From: Salarias fasciatus
Lineage: Eukaryota > Chordata > Actinopteri > Blenniiformes > Blenniidae
Reading direction: 5' to 3'
DNA length: 64,000 nucleotides
Assembly (NCBI RefSeq): GCF_902148845.1
Contig: NC_043763.1
Span: 22,078,454-22,142,453 of the forward strand
Within the stretch, counting starts at the first letter, position 1, and each line of letters begins with the position of its first letter. Below the pieces are notes generated by a model. It saw nothing but the letters and a program-made list of their open reading frames with translations. It had not been told where the DNA came from and ran no database searches. This document shows positions 20,292-30,695 of this stretch, one piece after another. The translations under genes and the position numbers were made by a program.

Positions 20292-21074
20292 AAAAACAGA
20301 CTAAAGCTTAAAAAGAGATTGAGCATCATGAATCCTGAGAATTTGATTACTTTGGTTGTTGAGTATTTGAATACATTTACTTCAGGAGACCATTTTCACT
20401 TTCTACTTTACTTTCAGTAGTGACACTTGTGTAAAGAAGTGTTCGCAAACAACAGTTCTACATATTGATATCTTCTGTTTGGTATTACTGCTTGATCATT
20501 TTATCACTGAAAATCCTCTAATAATGACCTGTATTCCATGAAAAGCCTGTCTCCTTGAAAGGTGCCCTATTAAGGAGTTTGCACATTTTATGCGAAACAG
20601 CGCCCCCTGCAGGCCTTGGGCATAATGCAGCTTAGTGAAAAACTCGTCCCTGTGGCTCCCGTGCATGGAAGAGGGGAACTCCGTCTTCACTCGTTTAGTA
20701 GCGCTCAAGTAAGATTTAAGTTTCTTTTACCTGGTGGAGTCTGTGCTGGAGCTGTGGCAGTGCTAGAAGCCAGTCTTTTCTTACTTTCTGGAAGCTCCTG
20801 CTCAGTTGTTGCTCACTAAGCATCTGGCGGAGTAATGGCGGACAAAATGAAACCTAACCAGCCGGAGCGTGCATTATGTCATTCCTTTCAAATTCTCCCC
20901 AAAAAAATGCTGGTGCCGGACCGGCACTGCAACTTTCAAGTGAGAATTTAGCGCTGTTAGAGGTACTTGTAATATGTCAGGGCACATTGTACACATCATT
21001 CAAAATGTGAAACATATTTATGGTGGAAAATAAGTATTTTTAAGGTTGTAAAACTCCTTTAACACCTTTAATGA

Positions 21075-21293
21075 CCAGGCAGTGGTGGTTTTTTGCACAA
21101 GTCAACTGGGAGGCAAACTCACGGGGCGGCATGATGAAGAGGAAAAAAAAAATCATGAAATACAATTCCCTTCATGAGCTGCTTATGAAGCAGCCCCCTG
21201 CTCAACAACTCTCGGGGTCGCTCGGCAACCTGCTCCGACGAGGCACTCGTCTTGGGCTCGCCTAGGGCGCCTGAGAAGCCAGGGCCGGCCCTG
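21075..21293 (-). mobile_element. hAT-like terminal fragment (copy in every unit)
   Basis: The right edge reads CAGGGCCGGCCCTG, the typical end of a group of fish hAT elements, followed inward (on the minus strand) by CTAGGCGAGCCCAAG. No matching other end was found. Copies near 37215-37452, 47762-47981 and 58922-59143, so it predates the unit duplications. Confidence 0.4.
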
Positions 21294-21740
21294 TGACCGG
21301 ATGCATCTTTGAAGGAAACTCAGAAAAGCCGCCTCCCAATATCAGCCTGCTCTTTTTTTTCTGTCTTGTCTTATTTCTGTGAAGCGCTGCGGCGCTGTAC
21401 TTACAGTAGTCTGTGCTACAGCGCCAGTCCTCCTGTTATGGTGACTGTGTGTATTACACACGTCCGGTAAAAATGGTGGAGGGACAGACAACATTAAACT
21501 CGATGTTGAACTTTAATTTTTTTCACATCGATTGAAAAAATAAAATCGAATTATTCGAATTAATTCGATATACACCCCAGCTCTAAATTGCATTACTGTC
21601 AAAAGATCTTTCTGCTCTTTTTGAAAAATTTAAAATATAAGCCTCTCTCTTATACATGCCTCCTTCCATTAAAAGCCTGGTGCCAGATCCAGTTAAGACA
21701 AATAAAAGCCCCGGCTGCTAAAAGAGGATTTACGGTATGT

Positions 21741-22225
21741 CAGTGATTCCCAACCAGGGGGCCTGGCCCCCACAGCAGAAGCTCACAGCAAAAATGACAA
21801 TGAAGCTCATGTGGACTTTAATAAAAAAGCGTCTCGAATACACAGAAAAGTGGAAAAAATGGAGGGAAGTCAGGCTAAAGGGAACGATTAAAAGAAACAA
21901 AGATGTGACCAACAGTTACAGACAATATGACTTCACTGAAGCAAGAGACAAAACTAGAGCTGGTGAAAGAAAATTTGAAACTGCAAGTTTTTAGCAGCAT
22001 CAGACCACCAAACACTCCAAGATGGAGCGTCAACCCAGAGAGTTCATCCTCAGAATCAAGGAAGTGATCATGACAGAATATAACAAAGAAAATGGATTTT
22101 ATAATAGTGCTCTGAGGTTCAATCAACTCTGGTTGAAAAATTGACCAGGGTGTGGTGGTGGTGGGGTGTTGAGTTTCCAACAGTCAACATTTGGGGTCCC
22201 ACAAGAAAAATGCTGTGAATCGCTG
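21741..22225. mobile_element. hAT-like non-autonomous element (copy in every unit)
   Basis: The left end CAGTGATTCCCAACCAGGGG is of hAT type. The right end in unit 4 (to 60062) is the inverse CAGTGATTCACAGC; units 1-3 have one-base changes there. Copies 37900-38385, 48427-48911 and 59588-60062. It encloses an 85-codon frame (21737-21994) with no recognised domain. No clear 8-bp target duplication. Older than the cassette amplification. Confidence 0.5.
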
Positions 22226-22399
22226 GTTTCTGTGATATTTGCAGAAAGTGAGCTGCATGAACAGGTGTGACCAACAGGTGGAGGCACAGCACATGGCATC
22301 CAGCCTCCATCATGAGGGAGTGAGGATGGATCAGTCGTCACATCACAACACCCTCCTTCTTTCTGACATGCAGCACTTTCTCCTCACCAGTCGTCAATC

Positions 22400-22831
22400 A
22401 TGTCTTCACCTGTTCAAACCATCCTCTTCCTCTCCATCTGGTTCACAATAAGATGCTAAATTTGATCCTGACCTTCTTGAGTCGTTAAGATTCCAAATAA
22501 ATGTTGACTTGAATTCTCTGATTTCTTCTCTGCAGGTCAGGTGAGCGCAGCTACAATCAAACAGTCGTCTCCACTGGTGGAGAAAGAGAGCAGTGAAGTC
22601 CACATGAACTGCAAGCATGACGATAGCAGCCTTCTGATGATGTTGTGGTATCAGCAGAAAAGAGACAGCACGGCCATGACTCTCATTGGCTACGGCTATG
22701 AAAACTCCCAAAACTACGAGGGACAGTTTGAAAAAGAATTCAAGCTGACCAGGAAGAGCGTGGTGGAAGGAGCTCTGATCGTACAGAAAGCAGAGTCGTC
22801 ACATTCAGCTCTTTATTTCTGTGCTGCCAGT
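22400..22831 (+). pseudogene. V-F1 pseudogene (open V exon, broken signals)
   Basis: Leader exon 22400-22448 (MSSPVQTILFLSIWFT) should end at a GT donor. It reads CACAATAAG here versus CACAAGTAAG in V-F4, so the donor G is missing. V exon 22536-22831 is open: SAATIKQSSPLVEKES, Cys in MNCKHD, LWYQQ, LYFCAAS. The RSS heptamer is AACAGTG (22832-22838), a 2-bp loss compared with V-F4 that removes the essential first C. Both splicing and recombination should be impaired. Confidence 0.85.
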
Positions 22832-22941
22832 AACAGTGATGTGGTCTGATGACACTCCTTCACTAAAAAGCCTCCATGATTTCCTGTCAATGAGACTTTT
22901 GCTCTTGTTTTCAGGCTCTGGCAGCAGCACACGTCTGCAGG

Positions 22942-23387
22942 ATGTCTCCAGCTCTGTTCGGACTCATCCTCGTCCTGCTCCCATCATGTAAGATCACCTT
23001 TCAAAACATCTTCATTTTATGATTATTATGAGCATTATGATTATTGGTCTTGTATTAACATTTTTTTTGTTTGTTTTTTGTTACCCACAGATGAAGCCAA
23101 GAGTGTGAAATTTGATCCCTCTCATCCCAAAATAGTCCACAAAACAGAAACAGTGGAGTTTAAATGCAAACACAATGACAGTGCTATGAATGTGATGCTC
23201 TGGTACCAGCAAACCCAGACAGTTGGCTTGAATCTAATCGGATACAGCTACCAGGGCAGCGATCCGAACTATGAGGAGCAGTTCAAGACTGGCTTCAAGA
23301 TTACGAGAGAAGACGTGAAAAATGGGGCTCTGATCATTCGCAATGTGAACCCCACAGACTCGGCTGTGTATTTCTGCGCTGCCAGTA
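22942..23387 (+). CDS. TRBV: V-G1 gene
   Basis: Leader exon 22942-22987 (MSPALFGLILVLLPS, donor GTAAGA) and V exon 23091-23387 (acceptor CCCACAG). The domain reads EAKSVKFDPSHPKIV, Cys in FKCKHN, LWYQQ, VYFCAAS. RSS: CACAGTG 23388-23394, 23-bp spacer, ACTAAAAAC 23418-23426. Its ATG lies only about 100 bp after the V-F1 heptamer, so its promoter must lie within or next to the V-F gene. Intact. Confidence 0.92.
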
Positions 23388-23426
23388 CACAGTGATGTGG
23401 TCTGATGAGAAACCCTGACTAAAAAC

Positions 23427-23836
23427 ACACTTTGGTTTCAGCAGCCTGATGAAAGGCTGCGTCAGCTCCCCATACACTCACACACAGGATTTATGAGTAC
23501 AATAGTTATCACAGAATATTTCCATAGATTGGATTACATTAGTATGAGAAACTGTGGACTGGTGGGGGACCAGTCACACATGATCTGGGATTTCCACTAC
23601 ATCTACTGTTAAAGACTGCAAGAAAAATGGTAACAATCTGCTGGTTGAGACCTAAGTCACCTACAATCGTACAATGGACACAAAAAAACAGACAAGCTTC
23701 ATTGATGGAATGACTGACAGCCCAACTTCAATTAACGATCCCTGTTTTTGAGAGAAGGCGGGGGCCAAGTATAAACTTTCTCAAATAAGACAAGCTTATG
23801 TCTTCTTATTTCTTCTTTTTTTAACATAGATATGTT
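23427..23836. other. segment after V-G1 up to the unit boundary (with copies)
   Basis: No gene seen. Copies follow V-G2 (39588-39997) and V-G3 (50111-50521). After V-G4 only the first 60 bp remain before the sequence changes at about 61309. Confidence 0.55.
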
Positions 23837-24428
23837 ACTGCTTACAAAGTTACTCAGTTCGTAACTGAGTACACGATACTCACATAGTTGTCGACTTATT
23901 CAGTGATTCACCTACTGAGAGTAACACTTGTTTGTTTCTCAGACTCACCTCTCTTTCTGAGACTCCTCTGAAGCTGCAGTTTACTCCAGACTCCATAGAC
24001 TGCAGCAGGATCATCACCGCGGCGCCACCTGCTGGATCAACCTGCAATACAATCAATGTTTCACACGTCAATATTTACAGAGATCAACATAGTTTCTGTC
24101 AATACGACCCAATCTGAGCTTCTCTGTATTCAGTCTTCTCAAATAGTGACGGTGTCTTTACACAACAAGTGAAATTTTGTTTTTCATTTCTTCTCTCTAA
24201 AAGAATTTCAAACATACAGAACTGAGTCGTGACCTTCACCTCTTCATTAAACAACAGAAGGTTGATTCTACAGAGTCAATCAAAATAACTTCATATGTCT
24301 ATGAGGGGAAGTTTAAATGGCAGTTGCTGACATATCAAAACCTCAGTGATCACACAGCATCAAACCATCTTCTAACCAGTAAATATGCGACAGTTGTGCT
24401 CCAGACAGTTCTGAACTGCAGTCACATC

Positions 24429-24443
24429 AACCAAGAGAGATAC
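24429..24443 (+). repeat. LINE target-site duplication, left copy
   Basis: AACCAAGAGAGATAC directly before the LINE, repeated exactly at 29808-29822. The empty site, a single copy, is present in unit 1 (12770-12784), unit 3 (40589-40603) and unit 4 (51114-51128). Confidence 0.93.
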
Positions 24444-24572
24444 GGGTCACGTGATGGCGGCGAAGTGAAAACAGCGTTTAGGTAGAGGCTCCGTGCCACT
24501 TGGCTTTATTTCTTCTAATATCCTGACAATCTCCTGAGTTATTCTCTGATATTTAGGTGGACAACACGGGCT

Positions 24573-25472
24573 ATGTCCCTAGAAACATTTTGGCCACAAT
24601 CTTTTGACAGCATGGGGAAACCTCGGAGGGTAAAGGACAAAAACGGCGCACCTTCGGCTGACGGTGACTCGCACCAAGATGGCGATGGGCCCGCTAGCCC
24701 CGATGCTAATGATGCTACGGCGGACCTCGATCCTGCTATGGCCAAGGCGTTTGAGCTAATGACCGCTAACATCACTAAAGTTATTGACGAGAAGCTCGGA
24801 CCTCTGACCGAAACTGTGCGCCAGAATGCGGAGGATATTAAGTCCGCCAACTCACGTCTTGACCAGGCGGAGGCTCGGATGGTAGCCTCCGAAGACTCCA
24901 TTCTGGCGTATGAAACAAGAATCGGACAACTCGAGAAGCAGGTCGGTGTCTTGTCGGAAAAGGCGGATATGGCTGAAAACTACAGCAGGCGTTTGAATAT
25001 TCGCCTCTTGGGACTAGCTGAAGGAACTGAGACGAGTCAGCCGGTGACGTTTTTTGAGTCGTGGTTGCCGCAGTTTTTAAAGCTACCAGCGGATACTGGG
25101 CGCATCCCGCTGGAGAGAGCGCATCGGATCCCTGGACCAAAATCACCTGTGGGCAACAAACCCCGGCCGCTGCTCTTACGCTTCCACGCTTTCCAGGATA
25201 AACAACGAGTAATGGAGGCGGCTCGCCGGGCCGGCAATAATAACGCTCTGGTTTTCAACGGATCCCGACTTTTTTTCTTTAATGACTTCTCCGCGGATTT
25301 GGCGAAGAAACGCAAGGCGTTTGATGCCGTTAAACGCAAACTACGGGACCGAGGAATAACCTACGGACTGTATTACCCAGCTACTCTGCAAATCTCCCAC
25401 GACGGTGTTAAGAAGAGGTGCAGTTGTCCGGAGGAGGTCGAAGCCTTCTTGAACTCCATGACTGACTCATAA
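24573..25472 (+). CDS. LINE ORF1 protein (L1 ORF1p-like)
   Basis: 299 residues from the first ATG; the ATG at residue 14 (MGKPRRVKDK) is another plausible start. A charged, low-complexity N-terminus is followed by a coiled coil (about residues 80-135, heptads such as IGQLEKQVGVLSEKA) and an RRM-like region starting at NYSRRLNIRLLGLAEG, then the basic C-terminal domain. This is the layout of L1 ORF1 proteins, which trimerise and coat the element RNA. ORF2 follows after 364 bp. Confidence 0.88.
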   Translation: MSLETFWPQSFDSMGKPRRVKDKNGAPSADGDSHQDGDGPASPDANDATADLDPAMAKAFELMTANITKVIDEKLGPLTETVRQNAEDIKSANSRLDQAEARMVASEDSILAYETRIGQLEKQVGVLSEKADMAENYSRRLNIRLLGLAEGTETSQPVTFFESWLPQFLKLPADTGRIPLERAHRIPGPKSPVGNKPRPLLLRFHAFQDKQRVMEAARRAGNNNALVFNGSRLFFFNDFSADLAKKRKAFDAVKRKLRDRGITYGLYYPATLQISHDGVKKRCSCPEEVEAFLNSMTDS

Positions 25473-25836
25473 AAGTACCGGTACATGCCTCCGTTTTTTA
25501 TGCCCGTGGTTATTATGTTGCATTTTGATTGACTAAAAATATCTTCATTGATTAAGCCAAGTGGTGCAAATGCAAATTGTTTAGTTGTACAGTTATACAC
25601 TGTTTGATAACAGTAGGATATGAGAATGGTGTCCCTTCTTTTTTAGGGAATGACCCTTTTATTTTCTTTGCTCTGTTACGTTTTTGTTCTAATGTTATGT
25701 GGTTTTCACACTTGTTCTTTGTTGCTCAGATAGGGGATATTGCTTATTCTTTTCATCCATTTCTTGAATACATTTTTGGTCCACATTTATTTGCATATTT
25801 TATCTGCTATGTCAGCGCCTATACTTCTACTGACTG

Positions 25837-28800
25837 TTGTTTATGGTTGGTTCTAATGTGAAAATTAAAATATGTTCGTGGAACGTGAGAGGTTTACAAA
25901 AATCTGCCAAAAGAGCAGCGATTTATTCCTTTTTGAAGAGGGAGGAGATTTCTGTTGCATTCCTTCAGGAAACTCATACTATGAGCAAGGACTTCTCCAA
26001 ACTTTGTAAGGGGTGGGCTGGTCAAGTTTTTGCTTCTTCATACTCATCTTATGCCAGGGGGGTGGCTATTTTAGTTAATAAAAAAATCCCTTTCATAGCT
26101 ACAGATTATTTTAAAGATCCTTTAGGACGTTTTGTTAGGGTTTCAGGGACACTTTTTGGTCAGACTGTTTCATTTTTAAATCTATATTGCCCTCCTGGGT
26201 ATTCTCCTGACTTTATTTCAAAGGTTTTTTCAGATTTTGCCAATTTAACCTCAGACCATTTTTTTGTAGGGGGCGATTTTAATTGTATTCTTGACCCCTC
26301 TATTGATAGACTCCCAGCTCATAAAAACTTTTTTGTCTCCAAACAAGCCAAAATGCTCTCTTCTTTGTGCAAAGATATAGGTTACGTTGACGTTTGGAGA
26401 TGTTTTCATCCCACAAACTTGGAGTTCACATTTTTCTCTGCTCCCCATAAAAGTTACTCCAGACTGGACTACTTTTTTGTCCCCTCAACTAATATTTCTC
26501 AAGTTCTATCATGCTCAATTGGCAATATTATACTTTCTGATCATGCTCCAGTCTTTATGGTCTATAATTTTACCAGTAACTGTGCTCTATCTAAATTTTG
26601 GAGATTGCCCACCTTTCTTCTTAAGGATGACCGTTTTATTTCTTATTTAACCTCTGAATTGAAAATGTTTTTGTCCATTAATTCATCACCGGCAGGAAAT
26701 CCCTCGATTCTTTGGGAGACTTGTAAGGCCTACAGTAGGGGCCTGATTATCTCCTATGTGGCATCCAGGAGGCGTCAGAGAAGAGAATATATTATTGATC
26801 TTCAGTGTGGCCTTGCTGATTTGGAGAAGAGATACATATCCACAAATGATCCTGAATTACTCACTGAAATTTCAGCTTCTAAAACAGCTCTGAATACACT
26901 ACTTATAGAACAAGCAGAATACTCTTTGAAATTTGCTCAGCAAAAACTCTATGAATCAGGAGACAAACCTGGAAAATATCTTGCAAATCTGGTTAAAAGG
27001 CGATATGCTGCCCAAACTATTGTCTCTATTACTGGCTCAGATGGCTCCAGGCTTCTCGATACAAAATCCATTAATGCCGAATTTGCAGCTTTTTATTCAA
27101 ACTTGTACAAATCAGAGCAACCTCACAATGCCTTAGATCTTATGCACACTTTCTTTTCAGAGATCACACTTCCACGCATCACAGATGTCCAGAGACAGAG
27201 GCTGGATGCCCCAATTACCAGAGAGGAGGCCCTTTTTGCATTGAAATCCATGCCATCAGGAAAGGCACCAGGACCAGATGGATTTGGATCTGAATTTTAC
27301 AAAACTTTTGGGGAGACAGTCATAGACTCCGTTCTAGCCATGCTAGACCATTCATTTACTCTAGGTGTACTTCCTCCCTCTCTGAGGGAAGCTAATATTT
27401 CTGTTATTCTTAAAAAAGGAAAAGACCCAGAAAAGTGTACCTCTTATAGACCAATATCTCTACTCAATTCAGATCAAAAATTACGTTCTAAAATACTTGC
27501 CTTACGGTTAGAAAAAGTACTCCCTGATGTTATTCACAATGATCAGACTGGTTTTATTAAGGGCCGAAACTCGAGTGATAATGTGCGACGACTACTTAAT
27601 ATTATTCAACTTCTTCATGGCTCCAATGATCCAGCCTTAGTAGTTTCTCTCGACGCAGAAAAAGCTTTTGACCGCGTGGAATGGACCTATTTATTTTTTG
27701 TTCTTTCTAGATTTGGTTTCGGTGATACTTTTCTTAAGTGGATTCAAATTCTCTACAACTCTCCCACTGCATTTGTCATTACGAATGGTTTTAAATCTGA
27801 TTGTTTTTCCCTTTTCAGAGGCAACCGGCAGGGCGACCCTTTGAGTCCTCTGCTCTTTGATCTGGCTATTGAGCCACTAGCCCAAGTAATTAGACAGAAC
27901 AAATCAATAACTGGCATATCCGTGAATGATAAAGAACACAAAATTTCTCTTTATGCGGACGATGTGCTAATTTTTCTGTCCGATCCTCAATCGTCCATTT
28001 TGACTCTCACTCGTGTTATTTCTTTGTTTAGTGAATTTTCTGGCTATAGAATTAACTTCTCCAAGTCAGAGGCTATGCCACTTGGGTCCTTAGTATCTGT
28101 TCCTACATTACCTTCTGCATTTCCTTTCCGCTGGTCTCCTTCAGGATTTGTTTATCTAGGTATTTCTATAACCCCTTCTTTTGAACTTTTGTATAAAGCC
28201 AATTATCCGCCTCTTCTGGATGCCATAAAAGCAGATTTAGATCGGTGGGGAACTCTGCCTTTGTCTTGGCTGGGCAGGGTCTCTCTGGTGAAAATGTTTA
28301 TTCTACCGAGATTACTGTATCCTATCCGGATGATACCACTTTTACTGACAAATAAGGTTATTAAGTTGCTTGAGGGATGGCTGAGTTCTTTTATCTGGAG
28401 CAAGAGAAAACCAAGGCTGAAATTGTCTAAACTCCAAAGACCTGGTTCTGATGGGGGCCTTGATGTGCCCAACTTCAGACATTACCAGCTAGCTGTACAT
28501 TTATGCACGATCATGCACTGGTGTAAGAATGATGCCACTTCAGTGTGGTTAGATATTGAATCCGCTCAGTGCACCTGCCCTCTCTGGAACCTTCTTTTTG
28601 TAAAACAATCAGTTAAAGAACTGTGTTCCAACCCAATTTCCATAAATACTGTTAAAGCTTGGAAAATGATTTGTAAGTTGGAAGGTCGCAGTAATATTAC
28701 GTCCTCTCTGGTTCCAATTGTAGATAATCCTGACTTCCTTCCCGGCTGTAAAGATGACGGATTTAAACTTTGGGTAAACAAGGGGGTCACAAAACTAGGT

Positions 28801-29646
28801 GACCTGTTTGTAAACCAAGAAGTGTTACCATTTGTTCAGCTACAGCAAAAATTTGGCCTTCAGAAAACAGATTTTTTTAGATATTTACAACTCAGACATT
28901 TTATCACCAGTGGCACAAAATTAATAAATGACTTATCTGTGGTGGAAAACTTACTCTGCTCCCACAGTGGTAAGAAGTCAATTTCAATATTTTATAAAAC
29001 GATAGTCTCTACTACTCTCCCAGTCTCCATGTCTGTAAAACTAGATTGGGAAAAGGATATGGGAATATTAATTGATCCAGAGGTTTGGTATGATGTTTGG
29101 GAAAAAGCTTCCAAAATATCCATCTGTAATCGAACTAAGTCAATTCAATTTAGGATCTTGCATCGTATACACATAACACCTGTTCTTAAACATAAGATGG
29201 ACTCAAATTTTTCTCCGCTGTGTTGGAAATGCAAATCTGAGGTTGGTGACTATTTCCATTGCGTGTGGTCCTGTGTCAAAATGCAGAATTATTGGTCTGG
29301 TGTGGTGAAAGACTTGTCTTTTATATTTAATACCATAATACCCCTGGATCCCAAACATCTTCTACTCGGCCTTCCGGACCCTCGTATTCATTCTAAGCAG
29401 CACAAACGACTGTTTAATTTGTTGACTTTTGCTGCCAGGAAAAATATTTTGTGTTTTTGGATCAAAGACTCGGCTCCTACCAAGAGAACTTGGCACAATC
29501 TTGTAATGGAATGTATTCCTAGTGAATTCATTACTTGTATGTTCACTTCCTCATCTGATGCTTTTTATTCCACCTGGAACCTGTATTTGACATTTATAGG
29601 CCCATCGAAATCATCTTACTTGCTTAAGGGATTCCCCTCACGCTGA
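25837..29646 (+). CDS. LINE ORF2 protein (endonuclease and reverse transcriptase)
   Basis: 1269 residues, about the length of mammalian L1 ORF2p. The apurinic-type endonuclease has Asn16 (SWNVRG), Glu45 (FLQETH), Asp147/Asn149 (GGDFN) and Asp235/His236 (LSDHAP). The reverse transcriptase shows YRPISLLN, SLDAEKAFDRVEW, GNRQGDPLSPLLF and the catalytic YADD at 706-709. A C-terminal Cys/His knuckle (C1129, C1132, H1141, C1145) is present. All key residues are kept and no stop interrupts the frame. It would nick genomic DNA and copy the element RNA in place. Confidence 0.95.
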   Translation: MFMVGSNVKIKICSWNVRGLQKSAKRAAIYSFLKREEISVAFLQETHTMSKDFSKLCKGWAGQVFASSYSSYARGVAILVNKKIPFIATDYFKDPLGRFVRVSGTLFGQTVSFLNLYCPPGYSPDFISKVFSDFANLTSDHFFVGGDFNCILDPSIDRLPAHKNFFVSKQAKMLSSLCKDIGYVDVWRCFHPTNLEFTFFSAPHKSYSRLDYFFVPSTNISQVLSCSIGNIILSDHAPVFMVYNFTSNCALSKFWRLPTFLLKDDRFISYLTSELKMFLSINSSPAGNPSILWETCKAYSRGLIISYVASRRRQRREYIIDLQCGLADLEKRYISTNDPELLTEISASKTALNTLLIEQAEYSLKFAQQKLYESGDKPGKYLANLVKRRYAAQTIVSITGSDGSRLLDTKSINAEFAAFYSNLYKSEQPHNALDLMHTFFSEITLPRITDVQRQRLDAPITREEALFALKSMPSGKAPGPDGFGSEFYKTFGETVIDSVLAMLDHSFTLGVLPPSLREANISVILKKGKDPEKCTSYRPISLLNSDQKLRSKILALRLEKVLPDVIHNDQTGFIKGRNSSDNVRRLLNIIQLLHGSNDPALVVSLDAEKAFDRVEWTYLFFVLSRFGFGDTFLKWIQILYNSPTAFVITNGFKSDCFSLFRGNRQGDPLSPLLFDLAIEPLAQVIRQNKSITGISVNDKEHKISLYADDVLIFLSDPQSSILTLTRVISLFSEFSGYRINFSKSEAMPLGSLVSVPTLPSAFPFRWSPSGFVYLGISITPSFELLYKANYPPLLDAIKADLDRWGTLPLSWLGRVSLVKMFILPRLLYPIRMIPLLLTNKVIKLLEGWLSSFIWSKRKPRLKLSKLQRPGSDGGLDVPNFRHYQLAVHLCTIMHWCKNDATSVWLDIESAQCTCPLWNLLFVKQSVKELCSNPISINTVKAWKMICKLEGRSNITSSLVPIVDNPDFLPGCKDDGFKLWVNKGVTKLGDLFVNQEVLPFVQLQQKFGLQKTDFFRYLQLRHFITSGTKLINDLSVVENLLCSHSGKKSISIFYKTIVSTTLPVSMSVKLDWEKDMGILIDPEVWYDVWEKASKISICNRTKSIQFRILHRIHITPVLKHKMDSNFSPLCWKCKSEVGDYFHCVWSCVKMQNYWSGVVKDLSFIFNTIIPLDPKHLLLGLPDPRIHSKQHKRLFNLLTFAARKNILCFWIKDSAPTKRTWHNLVMECIPSEFITCMFTSSSDAFYSTWNLYLTFIGPSKSSYLLKGFPSR

Positions 29647-29773
29647 CTGTTTTGTTTCTGTCTTATGCTGGCTGACATATTGCAGTGCTAATTTGTACTT
29701 TTTGTTTTGACTATGTGTATGTGTATCCCCCTTTTGTGTTCTGAGTAACTGTTGTGTGTTTGAAATTGGATTA

Positions 29774-29807
<34 letters not shown>

Positions 29808-29811
<4 letters not shown>

Positions 29812-29822
29812 AAGAGAGATAC
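29808..29822 (+). repeat. LINE target-site duplication, right copy
   Basis: AACCAAGAGAGATAC, identical to 24429-24443. Its first two A may merge with the poly(A) tail. Confidence 0.93.
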
Positions 29823-29896
29823 AGAGGTTTATAACGCTGACATTCTGGTCAGCAGCAGATATAATATAGTAGTGACATTTCTGATGTAAGAATACA

Positions 29897-29899
<3 letters not shown>

Positions 29900-29973
<74 letters not shown>
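29900..29973. repeat. (TG)n microsatellite, unit 2
   Basis: About 74 bp of pure TG at the same cassette position as in the other units. Confidence 0.95.
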
Positions 29974-29974
<1 letters not shown>

Positions 29975-30360
29975 GCAGAGGGGGCCAGGGCCCCACCCAA
30001 ATCCAGAGGAAGAGTCCACCGTGCCCCCAGGAGCCAAGCCCGACCACCCGGCCCCTAAGGCGGAGCAGAGCAGAGCCCAGCCTCCACACACCAGCCCAGC
30101 CCCACCCCGGATCAGGAAGATTGGAGGACCGGACGCCCTGCCGAGGGACTGCCAGCTCCCCAACCCCGGCCAACCAGCAGCCCACCCATCGATCAATCCA
30201 ACCCCCAGTGTCACTTCACCCACCCCAACCCTGTGAATATACAGGCACACACACACGTACACACCCACTGGAGATGAAACGACCACCAGCACAATGATGA
30301 AACAAAGCAGAGCCTCCAACAGCCAGAACAGCTGCTCCAAACACCAAACACCACCAAAAC
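29974..30360. repeat. GC-rich spacer, short form (unit 2)
   Basis: Starts TTGCAGAGGGGGCCAGG directly after the microsatellite, lacking about 270 bp of the long form. It carries an extra stretch (CAGCCCACCCATCGATCAAT, then a CACACACGTACACACC run) not seen in units 1 and 3. Confidence 0.6.
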
Positions 30361-30695
30361 CCTATGCTGATATGGTAAATGGTAATAAATGCTCATTTCT
30401 TGCTGACTGCAGGCGACTCAATAATGGATGCTCGCTTGCTAACGGTGCCAAAGGCAGGAGTTCTGAAGGAGACTGTAGATCTGAAGCTGTTGCAAATACT
30501 ACAATCCTCAGCCATGAAAAGATCCAACTGTTTTCAGACTGATTTCAACCTAATCCCGTGTTCTGTGACTGACAGGGGGAGCCAAAGCACCAACAAAGCA
30601 CAGATCCTGAAGGCTCACAGCAGCTTGAAGCAGAGACACTCCCACCTGCAGCTCTTCATATTCCAGAGACTGAGGCAGCTTCAGTCCTACAAAAT

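Larger units (their letters stand above)
19229..22399. other. E-F intergenic segment (with copies)
   Basis: About 2.4 kb in the other units (36099-38559, 46667-49085, 57909-60217) and 3.2 kb here because of the insertion at 19564-20291. No host gene. It holds two hAT-like pieces, listed separately, and a stretch with CAGCGCCCCCTGCAGGCC. Unit 4 lacks about 140 bp matching roughly 20790-20930, with a short TTTACT repeat at the break (58745-58765). Confidence 0.55.
12186..23836 (+). repeat. V cassette unit 1
   Basis: First of four tandem copies, starting at the phrase ACTGCTTACAAAGTTA, which recurs at 23837, 39998 and 50522. Gene order A, psi-B, C, D, E, F, G, all on the plus strand. It has a private insertion of about 730 bp (19564-20291). 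The left 600 bp is more diverged from the other units, as expected at the edge of an array. Confidence 0.9.
24444..29807 (+). mobile_element. full-length L1-type LINE
   Basis: A 5364-bp element starting GGGTCACGTGATGGCGG, with two open frames, a 3' UTR, AATAAA (29773-29778) and an A tail of about 32. It is flanked by a perfect 15-bp duplication, the sign of target-primed reverse transcription. Present only in unit 2, hence younger than the unit duplications. Lack of damage suggests a recent insertion that may still be active. Confidence 0.93.

Noticed and set aside
21737-21994. 85-codon frame conserved in the units
   Set aside because: It lies within a hAT-like element; conservation follows from recent unit duplication. 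No transposase domain recognised.
29776-29807. Poly(A) run read as a simple repeat
   Set aside because: It is the tail of the LINE, since the target duplication follows directly.
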